The notes beneath the pieces were generated by a model. The model was not told where the DNA came from. It saw only the letters and a program-made list of their open reading frames with translations, and ran no database searches. From Leptodontidium sp. MPI-SDFR-AT-0119 (taxonomy: Eukaryota; Ascomycota; Leotiomycetes; Helotiales; Leptodontidiaceae): a DNA stretch of 64,000 nucleotides. Shown piece by piece: positions 1-11,851 of this stretch (positions are counted from its first letter, which is position 1; the number at the start of each line of letters is the position of its first letter). The stretch covers positions 124,001-188,000 of the forward strand of contig JAHLEZ010000049.1 of NCBI GenBank assembly GCA_020726505.1, in the 5' to 3' direction. The translations under genes and the position numbers were made by a program.

Positions 1-1204
1 AAACTTTAGTAATAGCGCTACGATTATTATTATTTAATATAATATAATCGTTTCTCTAGTAATAAGCGTCTTAATTGTCTAATATTTTCTTAGCCTCTTT
101 AATAAAGCTAGCTTTAACGTTATTAAGTATATCTTTATAAATTAAAGTAATAATATAGGCAAGACATTAAACTTAACTTTATTTACTGTGGAATTGTATT
201 TAAGGCCGTTTAATAGGGCTAATTCTGTCGTTATACTTGCGCTTTAACGAAATATAAAGAGCTTAGTAGAGAGTGTTATTATTACCTGCATTATCCCTAG
301 TAATTATAAAGAGCTTGTATTTAATCTTTAACTCTTTTAATATCTTCTTTACGGCCTCTATAAGTACTTCTCTAATATACGATCCGTAGATCTCGATAAA
401 CTTAAGAACCTCTTCTCTCTCCTCGAAGTCAAGAGTGTACTAGTATCTAATAATAGTAAATATTAAGGTTTGATTTAGGGAGGTCTATATATTAAGAGTA
501 AAAGAAATTAAGATATAATTAATATTAAGCTCACAAATAAAGTTATCTCTATAGAGTAAAAAGTCATTGTAGACATCGTTATAAAGAGTAACACGGTTCT
601 TATAAATATAGCGCTGCCTATAAGTAAGAAATATCTCTTAAAACTTAAGGCTCTTAATTATTAAGAACGGCTATCTCGTTTTAATAAACTAACGTCGAGT
701 TGCCTCTTTACTAATAAGACGGCTACGTTTTAGTTTTCTCCTTGCCTAAGTGTCGAGTTTAGTATAATCTCCGCTACTAATTACTTATAAGTATCCGTTT
801 ATATAGGCGAAGTAAATGTTAGGCGTAATTCTATGTGTTTTTAAGTATAGTTTTATCTTAGAAGTTACACTGTGTTATTTAGATTCGTAGACTTTAAAGG
901 GCTTACGTAGGAGCTCTAATTGAGCTAAATATAGTCTACACTTCTAGTAATACTCTTATAAGTACTTAATACTATTACTTTTCTTTATATAAAAAGAGTC
1001 GTAAATAGTCTCTCTCTTTATATAATAATAGACGTAACTGTTTTTCTCTTTCTTCTTCTTTATATACTTAGCTCTATATATTACTTACTATTTAATTACT
1101 TTTATCTTCTTAGCCTTTATAAGTATAATATTCGCGAATATAAGCTCTAGAAAGTCTTTTATTTTATAATTAGAGTTATAATTTAGATCCCCGGGGATAA
1201 TAAC
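1..1204 (-). pseudogene. hAT-family transposase remnant, central part
   Basis: Reading the minus strand from about 1200 down to 1 gives a degenerate frame with stops mostly TAA/TAG. Around 300-200 it holds a D-N-A-x-N-N motif followed about 40 codons later by C-L-A-Y-I-I, which resembles the hAT block in which DNASNN is followed by C-x-G/A-H-x-x-N-L; the His appears changed to Tyr. The preceding stretch (about 450-300) has the hAT-like pattern EIYGSYI...I..LKIKYKLF. hAT transposases cut and paste DNA in the nucleus. The C-terminal dimerisation region would lie left of base 1, outside the window. The frame continues at 7803 once the inserted Gypsy element and one target duplication are removed (ATT AAA GTT ATC CCC GGG). 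Family call is by motif reading only. Confidence 0.7.
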
Positions 1205-1504
1205 TGTTACGGCTGACAAGAGGTTGATACGGCGAGTTGACTCTAACTGTGTATTTGGGCCTCTAGCTACGCTCAGAATCGAGAAGAAAAGACAAGGAGA
1301 AAAGGAGAGCTCTCTATAAGAGGGAGCTCGAGTATAAATACATAAAGGAGCCTCTTAATAGGGCCTAGCGTAGTCGGGGGCCGTTCATTTATATGTCGCA
1401 GGCTCACCACTAAGTCTTCCCTATTAGGCTTAGCGCCGTCGCATAGCCAGCGATGCTACGAGCTAGTGTCAGTTAGAATACGAGGCGTATTGTAAGTCGT
1501 AATA
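1205..1504 (-). repeat. 3' LTR of the 1205-7802 Gypsy element
   Basis: 300 bp, directly repeated at 7503-7802 with scattered transition differences. It contains a short stretch (about 1290-1345) with a TATAAATA-like box shared by both LTRs. Its right edge borders the complement of the polypurine tract, which makes it the 3' LTR. Confidence 0.95.
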
Positions 1505-1569
1505 TTACCCCCCCCCTCTAAAAAAACTGCGTCCGCGTAGTTGTAGCTATAATTATATCGTCCTCTAAG

Positions 1570-1790
1570 TCGTTATAGTCGTCGATACTAGCGTTATAAG
1601 CCTCTAGCCACTTTAGGAGAGCTCTCGGCAGGCCCTTAGCGTTAGGATACTTTAGGTAGAACTGTTTAATTATATACGGAGTTATTATAGTATCTGAGTA
1701 TAAGTACTACTTTAAGTTTTCGTCGGCGCCTAGCCACTTAATGTGATAAAATAGCTTGTTTTCTATGACCTTAAAGCCAAGGATGCCTTT
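1570..1790 (-). pseudogene. Chromodomain-like C-terminus of Gypsy integrase
   Basis: The minus-strand translation has HIKWLG, then a tyrosine-rich block, then PYIIKQFYLKYPNAKGLP and LKWLEAYNAS, with only one stop. The spacing K-W-L-G ... Y ... F-Y-x-x-Y-P matches the chromodomain tail found at the integrase C-terminus of fungal chromoviruses, which directs integration to heterochromatin. It lies next to the 3' LTR, the expected place for this domain. Its open frame and CpG-rich codons suggest lighter mutation than the rest of the element. Confidence 0.8.
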
Positions 1791-4700
1791 AATTTCTTAC
1801 TTATCTTACTTAGGTAGTAGTTAGATAAGTGCCGGCGGAACTTTGACTTGTTCCGGTAAGGGGTTATTAACGTACTTACGGAGCGAGTATAAGTAGAAGA
1901 TAGGGTGAATTAACTAGTCCTCTAATAACTTAACTCTTTAACTCTCTCCTTCCTTAGTGATTACCTTAATAGGGCCGTATTACTTATTAGACAACTTCCT
2001 TGAAGGTCGGTTAACGTTCTAGTTCTAAGTATTAACTAGTATTAAGTCGTTAACGTCCTAATCGACGGCGCGTCGCTCACGGTTTACTAGTCGTTTTATT
2101 TTCTCTTATTAATCCTTTAAGGACGACTGTGTAACTTCTATAACCTCCTTTATTCGTAAAGCTACTTATAAAACCTCCTCGTAGTTGAGTTTCTCTATTA
2201 CTATAGCCGGCGGCTCTAAGTTAATTAGGTCCTAAGAAGTCCTTAACTTAACGCCGTTAAATAGCTAAAAAGTGGATAGGCGGCTTAAGAACTCGTGTAA
2301 TAACGTTAGTTAAGTGATGTTTATAATTAGTAAGAGGTTACTTTAATTGTCTTAGTAGTAGTAGTAAAAGGGACGGAGCCGCTACTTAATATATTAGTTC
2401 GTAACTTTTATTTAGTCGTCGACGTTCGGGTTATACGCCGTCGTTAGCTTTACTTTAGTCCCGAGGATATAATAGTACTCTTTCTAAAAGGAGGAGACGA
2501 ATTAGGGTCCTCGGTCCAAGACAATAGAGTCCGGCATACCGAAGTATTAAGTCTAATAGACGAGGAAAAGGATAGTTATGTTTTTCGCCGTAATTATATT
2601 ATTACAAGGTATTAAGACTAGTTTCTTAAATAAACAGTTAATAATAACTATAGCGAAGTTATAGCCCTTCTTATTAATTAAAAGTTTAATAAAATCTATC
2701 GTTAAGTGTTAATATAGCCGAGCAGGGATTAGTAAGGGGTGTAAGATGCTAGGGGTCTTATCCCTACGGGCCTTTTGTCGAGAGCAACTATAGTTTATTA
2801 CGTATCGAGCTATGTCTATAGTAAGGCCATTTCAGTAGTATTTACGACTTAGTAATGCCTTTATCTTTCTGATCCCCGCGTGTACTACTAAAGGTTAAGA
2901 ATATATATAATAAATAAGTGTCGTGCGAAGCTCTGGCGGCTTTAAAGGCACTTCTAAGCAGCCTTAGAAAAGTAACTTGTCGTTTACTAGCTTGTAATCT
3001 AGCGACTATTCTCTAGCTTTTTATTAAAGAAGCTCTAGCGAGAGAGACGACTTATTAGCTAGGAGCACTTAATTAATGACGTCGTATTCCGCGATATTAT
3101 ATATTACTATAGAGTTAAGGTCTAGTTCCTTTGTAGTAAGCGTCTCTGGGTCAATTAACACTCTTGTATTCGACTCTAGCTCTAGCTCTGTTTCTAGGTC
3201 GTCACGTGGCTTAATATCGCGATCTAGGATTATAATGTCTACAAGTACTAAGGGTATTGTCTCTATAATTTTAATATAAGCGTTTATAGGATTAATAGCG
3301 GAGAGTTAGAGGTCACTAGCGACTCGCAGGTCAATTTTGTTAGTCGGAATTAGCTATTAGCTGCGGATGGCCCGCTTACGTGCCTCTGTAGCCGTGAGGT
3401 CTTAATCCCGTCGAGACAAGGTATTAGCTAAAGTATTAGTCGTCTTAGTATAATATATAATCGTGAAATAGAAATTTGTAAAGAACTTAGCCTATCGAGC
3501 CTACTTAGCCGTAAGGTCCTTAGTAGTTATAAAGTACTCTAAGGCTTAGTAGTCTATGTAAACAAGGATATTTTTTTAGGCACTTAAGAGTTCCGGGTAA
3601 TATTACTTAAATAACCGGAAAATCGCTAATATCTCTTTGTCGTAAATCGAGTAATTGAGTTCGGGGTCTATTATAGTCTTAGAAAAGTATCTTATAAAGT
3701 GAAAAGTGTTATTTTCTTAAAGTTAAGATAAAACCCTAGCGACGACTTTATCTGAGGAATTAGTCTCTAGTCGCGTTTACTTAATAAGGTCGTAGTGGCG
3801 AAGAACCGGCGTAGATTAGAGGGCTTCCTAGAGAGTCTCTTATGTGTTTTTATAGGCGTTGTCGAAGACGAAGGGAACGTCCTTTTTAGTAAGTATCGTG
3901 AGAGGACGTATAATGCGACTGTAGTCTTTAATAAACCGGCGGTAGAAGTTATAGAAGCTAAGGTAACTCTATATACTTTGTACATTGTCGGCGTATCGCT
4001 AGTCCTTAATTACACTAATCTTCTTTAGGTTTACTTCCACGTTATCGACTTTAATAACGAATCCTAAGAACTTAGTCTTTTACACGCTAAACTCAGACTT
4101 CTTAATGTCAACTTAAAGTCCGTGTACTTATAATATTACTATGACCTTCTTGACGTAGACCTTATGTTCCTCTAGAGTAAATAAATATATAAAGATATCG
4201 TCTATATAAGTCGCGTAGAAGTCGTCGAGGTGCTCTATAAGGATATCGTTAACGAATCGCTAAAGAGTCACCGGACTATTAATAAGGCTAAAGGGAAGGA
4301 CCTTATACTTATACGTACTATATCAAGTGCAAAAGGTCGTATAATCTTCGCTCTCGGGGGACATATAAATGCGGTAGAAAACTTACTAAATATTAAGCTT
4401 TATAAAGACCTTTGCCTTATAAATACAAGCTATTATCTTATCGATTAGAGGGATTAGGTACAGGTTCTTCTTTAATAGGGTATTTAGCTTCCGGTAGTCG
4501 ATGTATAGCCGGAGATTGCCATCGGCTTTCTTGGCGAAGAGAATAAGGGCCGCGTAAGGTGCACTAGAGGGCTTAATGAAGCCTTTGTGTAAGTTGTCGA
4601 TAATATACCACTTAGTTTCTAATAATTGTTCTTTAGTTATACGCCGGAGAGGCTTAAAGGATAAGTCGTTCTCCTTAGTAAGCTCGATTTAGTAGTTTAC

Positions 4701-5400
4701 ACCTTAGTAATACGCTAGTAACTCGTCGGAGGCTCGCCGGGAGAAGAGAGGAGTATACTCTTAGTACTTTACTAAGAGCTTCTTACTTACTAGCTCATTG
4801 TCTTGCGCGTACTTAGCCTTTAAGGCCTTCTCTAAGGTTAAGTCTCTATTTATTAATGTGAGTTCGACGCTTAGTTAGTTTAGGGCCTCTCGCCGGCGAC
4901 GAGTCAGTTCTTAGTCGATCTTAAGCACTAATACTATAAAGGTTTATACTTTATTCTTCTTAGCCCTCTTAAGTCAGAGGTACGTCGTAAATATTATTAT
5001 TACTAATATAAAGAAGATTTTCGTAATAAGCGCCTTTATCTAGTGATTCGCTAGAGAAGCTCTACGGGTTCTCTTGTCCTTAAGTAGTAATCTTAGATTA
5101 TAAGATGTCAAAGGGTTTAATTACTCTTTTATAACCCGCAGGCGCTCTTAGACTTCTCTAGTAAAGCTCGAGGGTCGAGTTAGCGAGACGCTGGCGGTAG
5201 GTCGAACGGAGGCCTTTGTCTTAGGGGAATCGTCGAGCGCCGTAAGCCTAACTTGTCTCTAGCAGTGGTTATTTATATCTATAAGGGTATCCCTTCGTTC
5301 CGCGTCAAGCTAGTAAGACTTAACGATTAACTTATCAGAACAGTTGATATTAACGAAGACTCGCTGGTTAAAGTACGACTAGACGGGCATATCTAATGGC
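1791..5400 (-). pseudogene. Gypsy pol remnant: protease/RT/RNase H/integrase
   Basis: In the minus strand the RT catalytic box Y-I-D-D lies at 4197-4208, followed by IFIYLFTLEEHKVYVKK and DIKKSEFSV, a textbook Ty3/Gypsy RT order. The RNase H domain follows at about 3480-3800 (HYDLIK, ETNSSDKVVARVLS, HFIRYFSKTI, EILAIFRLFK), then an integrase-sized segment (about 1800-3300) ending in the chromodomain. Stops are TAA/TAG where Gln or Trp is expected. RT copies RNA to cDNA in cytoplasmic virus-like particles and integrase inserts it in the nucleus; neither can be made from this copy. Protease was placed by position only (about 5000-5600). Confidence 0.85.
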
Positions 5401-5899
5401 TATTCTAGCCGATTGCGGTTCTTTGTATACGACTACTTTAAGTCGTAATACTCGAGGAACTTCCGATTAATTAAGACGTTAGTGTTTCTTAGGTTAGTTA
5501 CTAGAAAGGGGAAGTTGATTTGCCGGCGGTCGATTGTCAAGGTAAGTAAGACGGCCGTGTCAATTAACTTGCCTTTCCTGTTATTATAGCTAATTAAGAC
5601 AATTAGCTAAGGGAGAGATATAAAGGAAATATTAAATTACTTAATAAGTCGGTATACGAAAGAGGCTTTAATAGTACTGAAAATATTAACTTCGCTATTA
5701 ATATATATAAGTGTCTTAATAAAGAATCTATTCCTTCTTAGTTTAATACTAATTAAGAATTGTCGCCCTTTAATAAGAATATAAAAATCAAATACTAAGT
5801 CCTTTTATAAGTTATAGCTTATACTAAGGTGTAAGTCTTTATTACGGCTTAAGAGTTTTTTAAGAGCTTATTAGTCTTTAGTTCTTTATTAACGACTAA

Positions 5900-7250
5900 C
5901 TGAGAAATCGACTTATTAAGGGCCTAGTCTCTACGGCGCTTAAGACAGTCACTAGCCCAATAGCTAGTCTTATTATAATAGAGACAGGTGTTAGAAGAGA
6001 CGTCCCTAAGTATAAGAGGAGGTACAAGGGACTTAAGTCGGCGCAAGACGGGCGAGGGGGAGGGCGTACGCTGGCGGACATCCGACGACTGTCTTAGAGT
6101 CGGTGGTCTTTACGCGTAAGAAGCGGGGGTAAGGGAAGTCGAGCGTAAGTTGTCTTTTTTTAAGATACTACGCGAGTTACTAATACTAGTGTTATTAAAA
6201 GAGACTTAAGGGGCTTCGCGGGCGGTAGTAGTAACGCGTCTATTAACTCGTTTAGTAGCGATATTCTATAACTCACGATTTAAGACGGCTAAGAACTCGT
6301 TAAGAGCCGTATAATCTCTAGTGAATTCATACTTCTTAATTCGGATGTCGTACTTGAGTTTATCCGAGACTTTCTCACACACGTCGTCGAATTAGTAGTT
6401 AAGTGAGATTTTTCTAGTAGCCGCGTACGTCGTGAACTTAATACGGAACTTATTATAAGTTATATCACTTATTTGTAACTAGTTATACTTAAGCTTAGCG
6501 GCTTACACTCAGTTGTAGTCAAAGAAACACTAGTTTAGAGCCTTTAAGACGTCGGCGGCTTTATTAAAGTCTTTAGCGAAGTCGGGGTTTATTTATTAAA
6601 GGATAATAGTCTTAGCCTTTCCCTTTATATATTTAAAGTAAGTATAGACCTATGATTCGCTAGTAAGGAAGTTACTTAAGTACTTTTAAATAAAGAGCTT
6701 TATATTTATCTTTTAAGCGTCGTATTTAATTTCGCTCTTATAGTCGCTAAAGGGGGTATAGGGGTACTTGACCTTATTAGGCTTAACGGCAAGGATAGCA
6801 GGGTTTAGCTTAAGGAGGTAATAGTCGGCGGTAAGCTAAAGGTCCGCCGTAAGAGCACGGGTTGACTAGTCGTAAGGAGGAGAGGGAGTGCGAGTCTTTT
6901 AACGCGGGTTATTAGTAGTATATTAGGCGAGGGCTTATATAATAATAGCGGCGACAATAGAGCTCATAGAGTCCTTAATTAGCTAATTTACTCTAGCTTA
7001 CTAAGCGGGGGTAAGGCCCTCTATATTAGTAGGCTCCGGCGATGCGTCGAAGAAGCTCTAGGGTTTGTCCTCCGAGTCTAAGTCGAATCCGTTAAAGCTC
7101 TCCGGCTCTTTCGAAAGAGTCTCGACTAAAGGGATAGGGGTAGTGTTAGTAAAGCCTAGCCGTATAGGGGCGCTCCTTTCTTTAGAGCTTCGCCGACAAG
7201 GGGGAGAAACTAGTAAAGGTAGTAAGGTCAGGTTAAGGGGTGTTTGAGGT
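5900..7250 (-). pseudogene. Gypsy gag remnant with damaged zinc knuckle
   Basis: The minus strand at about 5930-5975 reads C-L-Y-Y-N-K-T-S-Y-W-A-S-D-C, which fits a CX2CX4HX4C zinc knuckle with the second Cys and the His both changed to Tyr, changes expected from G-to-A or C-to-T. It lies upstream of pol and downstream of the 5' LTR, the place of gag. The N-terminal capsid part (up to about 7250) has no recognisable motif. Gag would package the element RNA. Open plus-strand frames here have no family pattern and are treated as shadows. Confidence 0.65.
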
Positions 7251-7502
7251 TGTTAATCGATTTGTTAATTAGACATACGTTCGAAACAGGGGCGCGTGTT
7301 AAGTTACGGTAAGGCAAGTTAATCGCGAGAGAATATTTAGCTTTCTCTAGGACAGTCTACTATAAGGGTAGAGAAGTACTTATTTGTCGAATAAGCTAAA
7401 GTGTTAAGGCTTATTATTGACTTATTACAAGGGCAGGTTAATAAGGCGCAAGACCGGGTGAGATATAACGCTTTATAATAAAGGGGTATAAGTCTTTTCT
7501 TA

Positions 7503-7802
7503 TATTACGGCTAACAAAAGGTTAATACGGCGAGTTGACTTTAGTTATATATTTAGGCCTTTAGTTACGCTTAGAATCGAGAAGAAAAGACAAGGAGAAA
7601 AGGAGAGCTCTCTATAAGAGGGAGCTCGAGTATAAATATATAAAGGAGCCTCCTAATAGGGCCTAGCGTAGTCGGGGGCCGTTCATTTACATGTCGCAGG
7701 CTCGCCACTAAGTCTTCCCTATTAGGCTTAGCGCCGTCGCATAGCCAGCGATGCTACGAGCCAGTGTCGGTTAGAATACGAGGCGCATCGTAGGTCGTAA
7801 CA
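7503..7802 (-). repeat. 5' LTR of the 1205-7802 Gypsy element
   Basis: 300 bp, pairs with 1205-1504. Its left terminus is TATTACGG where the partner has TGTTACGG, a G-to-A change. It is followed by ATAAC, the right copy of the target duplication. Confidence 0.95.
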
Positions 7803-8020
7803 ATAACTTTAATTGTATCTTTAAGAGACTTGTTAGTAATAGAGGGAGTTAAAGAGGTAAGGGGAGCTCGAGGGGGGTTTTGTAGGTTAGCCTCTCGGCG
7901 CTAAATGTTAGCATAATTAAGACGTTCCGTGTTCTATTTAGTCTTTTGAGGCGCAAAGAAGGAAGCCAGAGCTGTTCTCTTAATTACTCCCCTTAGCTTA
8001 GATAGTACTAATATACTAGA
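7803..8020 (-). pseudogene. hAT transposase remnant, N-terminal side
   Basis: This continues the 1-1204 frame beyond the Gypsy insertion. The minus-strand reading LTPSITNKSLKDTIKV runs across the join into IPGD and then KIKDFLELIFANI and KKKKEKNSYVYYYIK in the 1-1204 part. The low-complexity, lysine-rich character suits an N-terminal region before the catalytic core. The 5' end of the element was not found; a run of ten G at about 8216-8225 may lie near it but this is a guess. Confidence 0.55.
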
Positions 8021-9152
8021 TGTCGATTAGTTAAAGTCTAAACATAAAACTAAGAGACTTACATAAATAATTAAGGCTACGAGCCGGGATATAACGCGAC
8101 GTTAACTTTACAGTATATTAGTAATAATAAGTGTCTAATCATAGATTTAAGTACTAAGAATTACTTATTAGATTAATTAGGGCAAATTAATAAAATTTAA
8201 TAACGTTCTAGTTAGGGGGGGGGGATTAAAAAGGAAAAAGAAAATATAGAGGCGACTTATGTTTTTATATTATAAAACGCGTGCTAAGATCACAAACTCT
8301 AACACTTTTATACTTTATAACACTACTTTTTCGACTTATTTTTTTTTAAAAAAAATTAAAATTTACGTAACTATAAGTTAAGTAAACTTAAATACTTAAT
8401 TTAGTGTTATTTACAAGTAAAAACGTTGTGTAGATTTTAAGTTCTTACATATAATTATATTCTTAATTAGGTTTTTACTTATAATTAAAGAATAAAATGC
8501 TTAATACTTTAATTTAGTCTAATTTATATAAAAATTATTTTAATTAATAGATACTTATTTAGTTAATTAGAATCTCGAACTTTAAATAATTTTATTAATA
8601 ATTATATTATAAAAAACATATTAAAATTTAAAAATATAAACCTTTAGCGAGCTTAATACTATAAGTACAGTAACTTATTGTCTACTTAACGTATTAAAAG
8701 AAACTTAACTTATAAAAAATCGAGAAACCCTATAAATAATCTAATTCTAAAGTTTATAACTCTTAAGTACTCTTTAAGATAAGTTTATTAATAAATATAT
8801 CCTAAAAATGGTGGGGTTTTAGAAAGCCGTTTATTACCCCGCATTTTATATCCCTTTATAACTTTATTATTTACTAATTAATTTAAGTGAAAATTATTTC
8901 TTTAGAGAGCTTAAGTCTTATAAATAAAGAGTTAATTTAATTTTATTCTAAAATAATTATAGTTAGTTAAGTCAAGTAAAATATAAAACTAAATTGCGGG
9001 GTTAGTAATAGCGATTTGGCATTAGATTAATATTTACTAGGTACGTGTTATAATTTGTGAACTTCTTAAACGAATTAAAGATAAACACTTCGATATTAAA
9101 TTCGACGAATTTAAAGAGCTTGTTAAGTTCGGTTTATTCACTTCGAAAGAGT
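8021..9152. other. AT-rich, RIP-like filler without recognised genes
   Basis: Over a kilobase of very AT-rich sequence with almost no CpA and with many TTAA/TATA steps. No frame showed a family motif on either strand. It could be the outer end of the hAT element or older repeat debris. Confidence 0.5.
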
Positions 9153-9577
9153 CTAGTTTAATTCGTATTCGTAGTCTTCAAATTTCATTCCTAAATTGGG
9201 CTCGAAGGGCTGGGTGCGCTTCAGAGGTCGCCCCCGAGCGCTCGTAGTTTGAACTGTGATCGAGTCAGATTCGTCGAGCAATTCAAACGAATTGCCCTTC
9301 CGGCTGTTCACGCTGTTCTTGCTGTTCTTTGGCATCTTCCTGTCCCGAGTTATTGCATGGACAATAGTCATCGAGAGACCAAGTTCCCTTAGCAGCAAGT
9401 CCTCCAGCCACAGCGTCAGCCTCAATTCACTCACGTGACGACTTCCATTTGATGCTGTGAACCTCAAAGACCTTGGCCAAGATCTTGCGACTGGCCACTC
9501 GCGGGCAAGAAGGACTTGGAAACATATCAACGCGAGGCGCTCCCAAGCCTTGGTGGGTGCCTGACCAACTAAGGTTA
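9153..9577 (-). pseudogene. GC-richer unidentified coding-like remnant
   Basis: A minus-strand frame of 125 codons (9530 to 9153) includes SVNSRKGNSFELLDESDS, an A-R-G-R-P-L-K-R basic patch (AT-hook-like GRP core) and an acidic end (KFEDYEYELN). Base composition is clearly less AT-rich than the flanks, so it escaped RIP. It abuts the Fot1 copy A, whose TA target lies at 9576-9577, so anything that continued beyond would resume at 11755. I do not recognise the family; it could be a fragment of a host gene or of an element ORF. Confidence 0.3.
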
Positions 9578-11752
9578 CTCGTATTCCCTGTCACGTGCAC
9601 AGTCCGCATACGTGCACACCCTATTTCTGGGGCAGGTGAAAATTAAATAAGTAATAACTCTATTACTAATACTTTAATAAACTTTAAATTTAAATAAAAT
9701 ATATATATAATTATTCTTAGTAGTAATTTAATTGATTTTACTCTTAAATATATCGCGCAGGCATTTTACGAATCCTTCCACGTGATAATCTAATATCTAG
9801 CACTTTTATATTAAGAGCCGGCTAAAGAGGTATATATATTATAAGTAACTTCACGATTAATTGAAGTTTAGGCGTAGTCTCTATTTACTTTAAAGGCTTC
9901 CTTTTAGCTTGTTTTGCCGCTTCTTTAGCCTCTTTAGTAATTAATTACGTAGTAGCTTTCTAGGCCCGCCCTTCTGTCCTCTCTCTCTCTCTCTCTTCAC
10001 GACGAATCTCTTTTTATAAGGCCTCTTTTACCTTACGAGTATTAGCTTTACTCTTTTTAGTGATCTTATCTTCTTTTTCTTATATTACTTTCTTTTCTTT
10101 CTCTTATTAAAAAGCTTTTACTTTATTAATTTCTATTAGCTTATATAATTTACACTTATTAGTCTTATTCTTTATAAGATTTATCTTCTTTTTACGCTTT
10201 CTTTTCTTTTTTTTTAAACTCTAACGACTTAATTAAGCCTTTCTTAATATACTTATTAATTTCGTAGTCGGCAGAGAGCTTAATAGCGGCCTTTAAGATT
10301 AACTAAAGAGTAGTAGGGTTTTTGTTGACTTAATACAAGCGCTATACCTTTTGTATTAATTTATAAGTGTAAGGAGTCGTTATTATAGTAAGTTTTGGGA
10401 CTTCAGGGATTAGACGACTGATTTAAGTGAGAATACGCTGCGGATTAAAGGGCTAGATCCTTGCTTTTACAAATGCCGAAGTAATATTGTTTTTTAAAAA
10501 GTATTCCTCTTATACCGGCTTAAATATACTCTAAAACATCCTCTTTATTATACTTATAAATCTAAGGCCCTTAAACATAATAATTTAAAGCTTTTCTAAG
10601 TACTTTTCAGCTAAAGGACTAAAACAACTAAGATTAAGAGGTTATAAATAATATGTGGAATATAGAGGTAAAATTAAGATAATAATACTAAACTCGTCAC
10701 ACTTGTTTAAAAAGGCTATATTAATATAACTAAAATAGCCATCTACGATTAAAAGACGACGACGATTTCCTACACTCTTACGAGTCTTTAGCTCAAATAC
10801 CTTTTTTAACTAACGTAAATTAAGCTTATTATTTAATTACTTATTCTCTATAACTTTAAAGTATACTAACTCGTTAGAATAATTAAAATCCTTAAGCCAA
10901 GAGTCTTGTAAGTCCTTAAAACTTCCCTTATAAAGTAACGTTAAAGAGCCCTTCTTTCTAAGTGCGAAAATATATATTAAAAGAGTAATAAACTCTTTAT
11001 TACAATTTTAAATCGCTTATTTAATACGCCTTAATTTATACGCCTCTAAAGACATAATTCTAAGTGTTTTTGACATATACTTAAGAATAAAACCCTTCTT
11101 GTTTTAATTATATATATTATCGGCGGTTATATAATAGGTTTTTATTACGTAATTAAGCTAATTTAAAAAACATAAGTAATTAACTAATAAGTTCACTTAA
11201 TAATTACACGATAATAAATTAATAAAATTAAACTTAATTAGCTAGAAAAAATGTTTATAAAGAGGCTTATACTTAGATTTAATACGTTATTTATCGATAT
11301 TTCTGAAATAAAGGCTCTTCAAACGATTATTATATTAGTAAATAAACTGCCTTGTTTAGTTCTTTTTAATAGGCTTTCTAATAATTTCCTTAACTAGATT
11401 CTTAATAATTTAGCTTATAGGAGGCATCTCACGCTTTATTATTTAATTAATATACTTTATTAATACTTCTTCTTACTCGTCGATTAAGTACTAAACAAAT
11501 TCGGAGAGGAAATCGGCTCTAAGGCGAGTTTGGCCTTTATATTGTCGTATAAGGGTTATACGTCTAACTCTATACTCTTTAATTATCGTAAAATAATTAA
11601 GAACGTTATATAATTCTAACGCCGCAAGCGCCTTAATTATATCTTTTATTTCCGTTATATTGTGATTTTTTAAAGTGTTATTAGTAGGGCTAGAATTAAA
11701 GAATTTTGCCCTGTGTATATATGCGGGGTGTACACGTGACAGGGAATACGAG
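9578..11752 (-). mobile_element. Fot1/pogo-like DNA transposon, copy A (RIP-mutated)
   Basis: The element starts CTCGTATTCCCTGTCACGTG and ends in the inverse sequence, with terminal inverted repeats of about 42 bp, and is flanked by TA on both sides (9576-9577 and 11753-11754), the standard Tc1/mariner/pogo duplication. It is 2175 bp, against 2174 bp for copy B at 16291-18464, which lies in the opposite orientation. The transposase on the minus strand is riddled with TAA/TAG stops from about 11490 leftward. The empty site would read GGT-TA-CGGCATG. Confidence 0.93.
9830..11700 (-). pseudogene. Fot1/pogo transposase remnant, copy A
   Basis: The N-terminal helix-turn-helix segment is open (11700 to 11491: NITEIKDIIKALAALEL, then RRITLIRQYKGQTR and RADFLSE), matching psq/CENP-B-type DNA binding. 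Compared with copy B, nearly every amino-acid difference (Cys to Tyr, Pro to Leu, Ser to Phe, Gly to Arg, Thr to Ile, His to Tyr, Glu to Lys) is what C-to-T or G-to-A would give. The third catalytic position, in L-x-P-L-N-L-S-C-F near 10600, is Asn where DDE pogo enzymes have Asp. Dead. Confidence 0.85.
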
Positions 11753-11851
11753 TACGGCATGCGACAGTGAGAGTCAGCCCAATGACGTGATATATTTAGT
11801 CCTCCAGTGGCGCCGGTATAATTTACCTACGTGTATACAACAAAGTAAATA

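Larger units (their letters stand above)
1205..7802 (-). mobile_element. Ty3/Gypsy chromodomain retrotransposon, complete but RIP-mutated
   Basis: Two 300-bp direct repeats (1205-1504 and 7503-7802) begin TGTTACGG (TATTACGG in the right copy) and end CGTAACA (CGTAATA in the left copy), as expected for TG..CA LTRs altered by C-to-T change. The element is flanked by a perfect 5-bp duplication ATAAC (1200-1204, 7803-7807). A C-rich tract directly right of the left LTR (about 1507-1517) is the complement of a polypurine tract, so the element reads on the minus strand. Gene order is gag, RT, RNase H, integrase, chromodomain, from right to left. All frames are broken, so it cannot act on its own. 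It is inserted in a hAT transposase remnant. Confidence 0.95.

Noticed and set aside
3076..4448. Open plus-strand frames of 67-77 codons (3076-3279, 3795-4028, 4230-4448) inside the Gypsy element
   Set aside because: They are antisense to the RT/RNase H region, which shows YIDD and RNase H motifs on the minus strand.
5896..7247. Frames at 5896-6081 (minus) and 7065-7247 (plus) as separate genes
   Set aside because: They lie within the gag region of the Gypsy element and have no independent support; the 5896-6081 frame is in a different frame from the zinc-knuckle reading.
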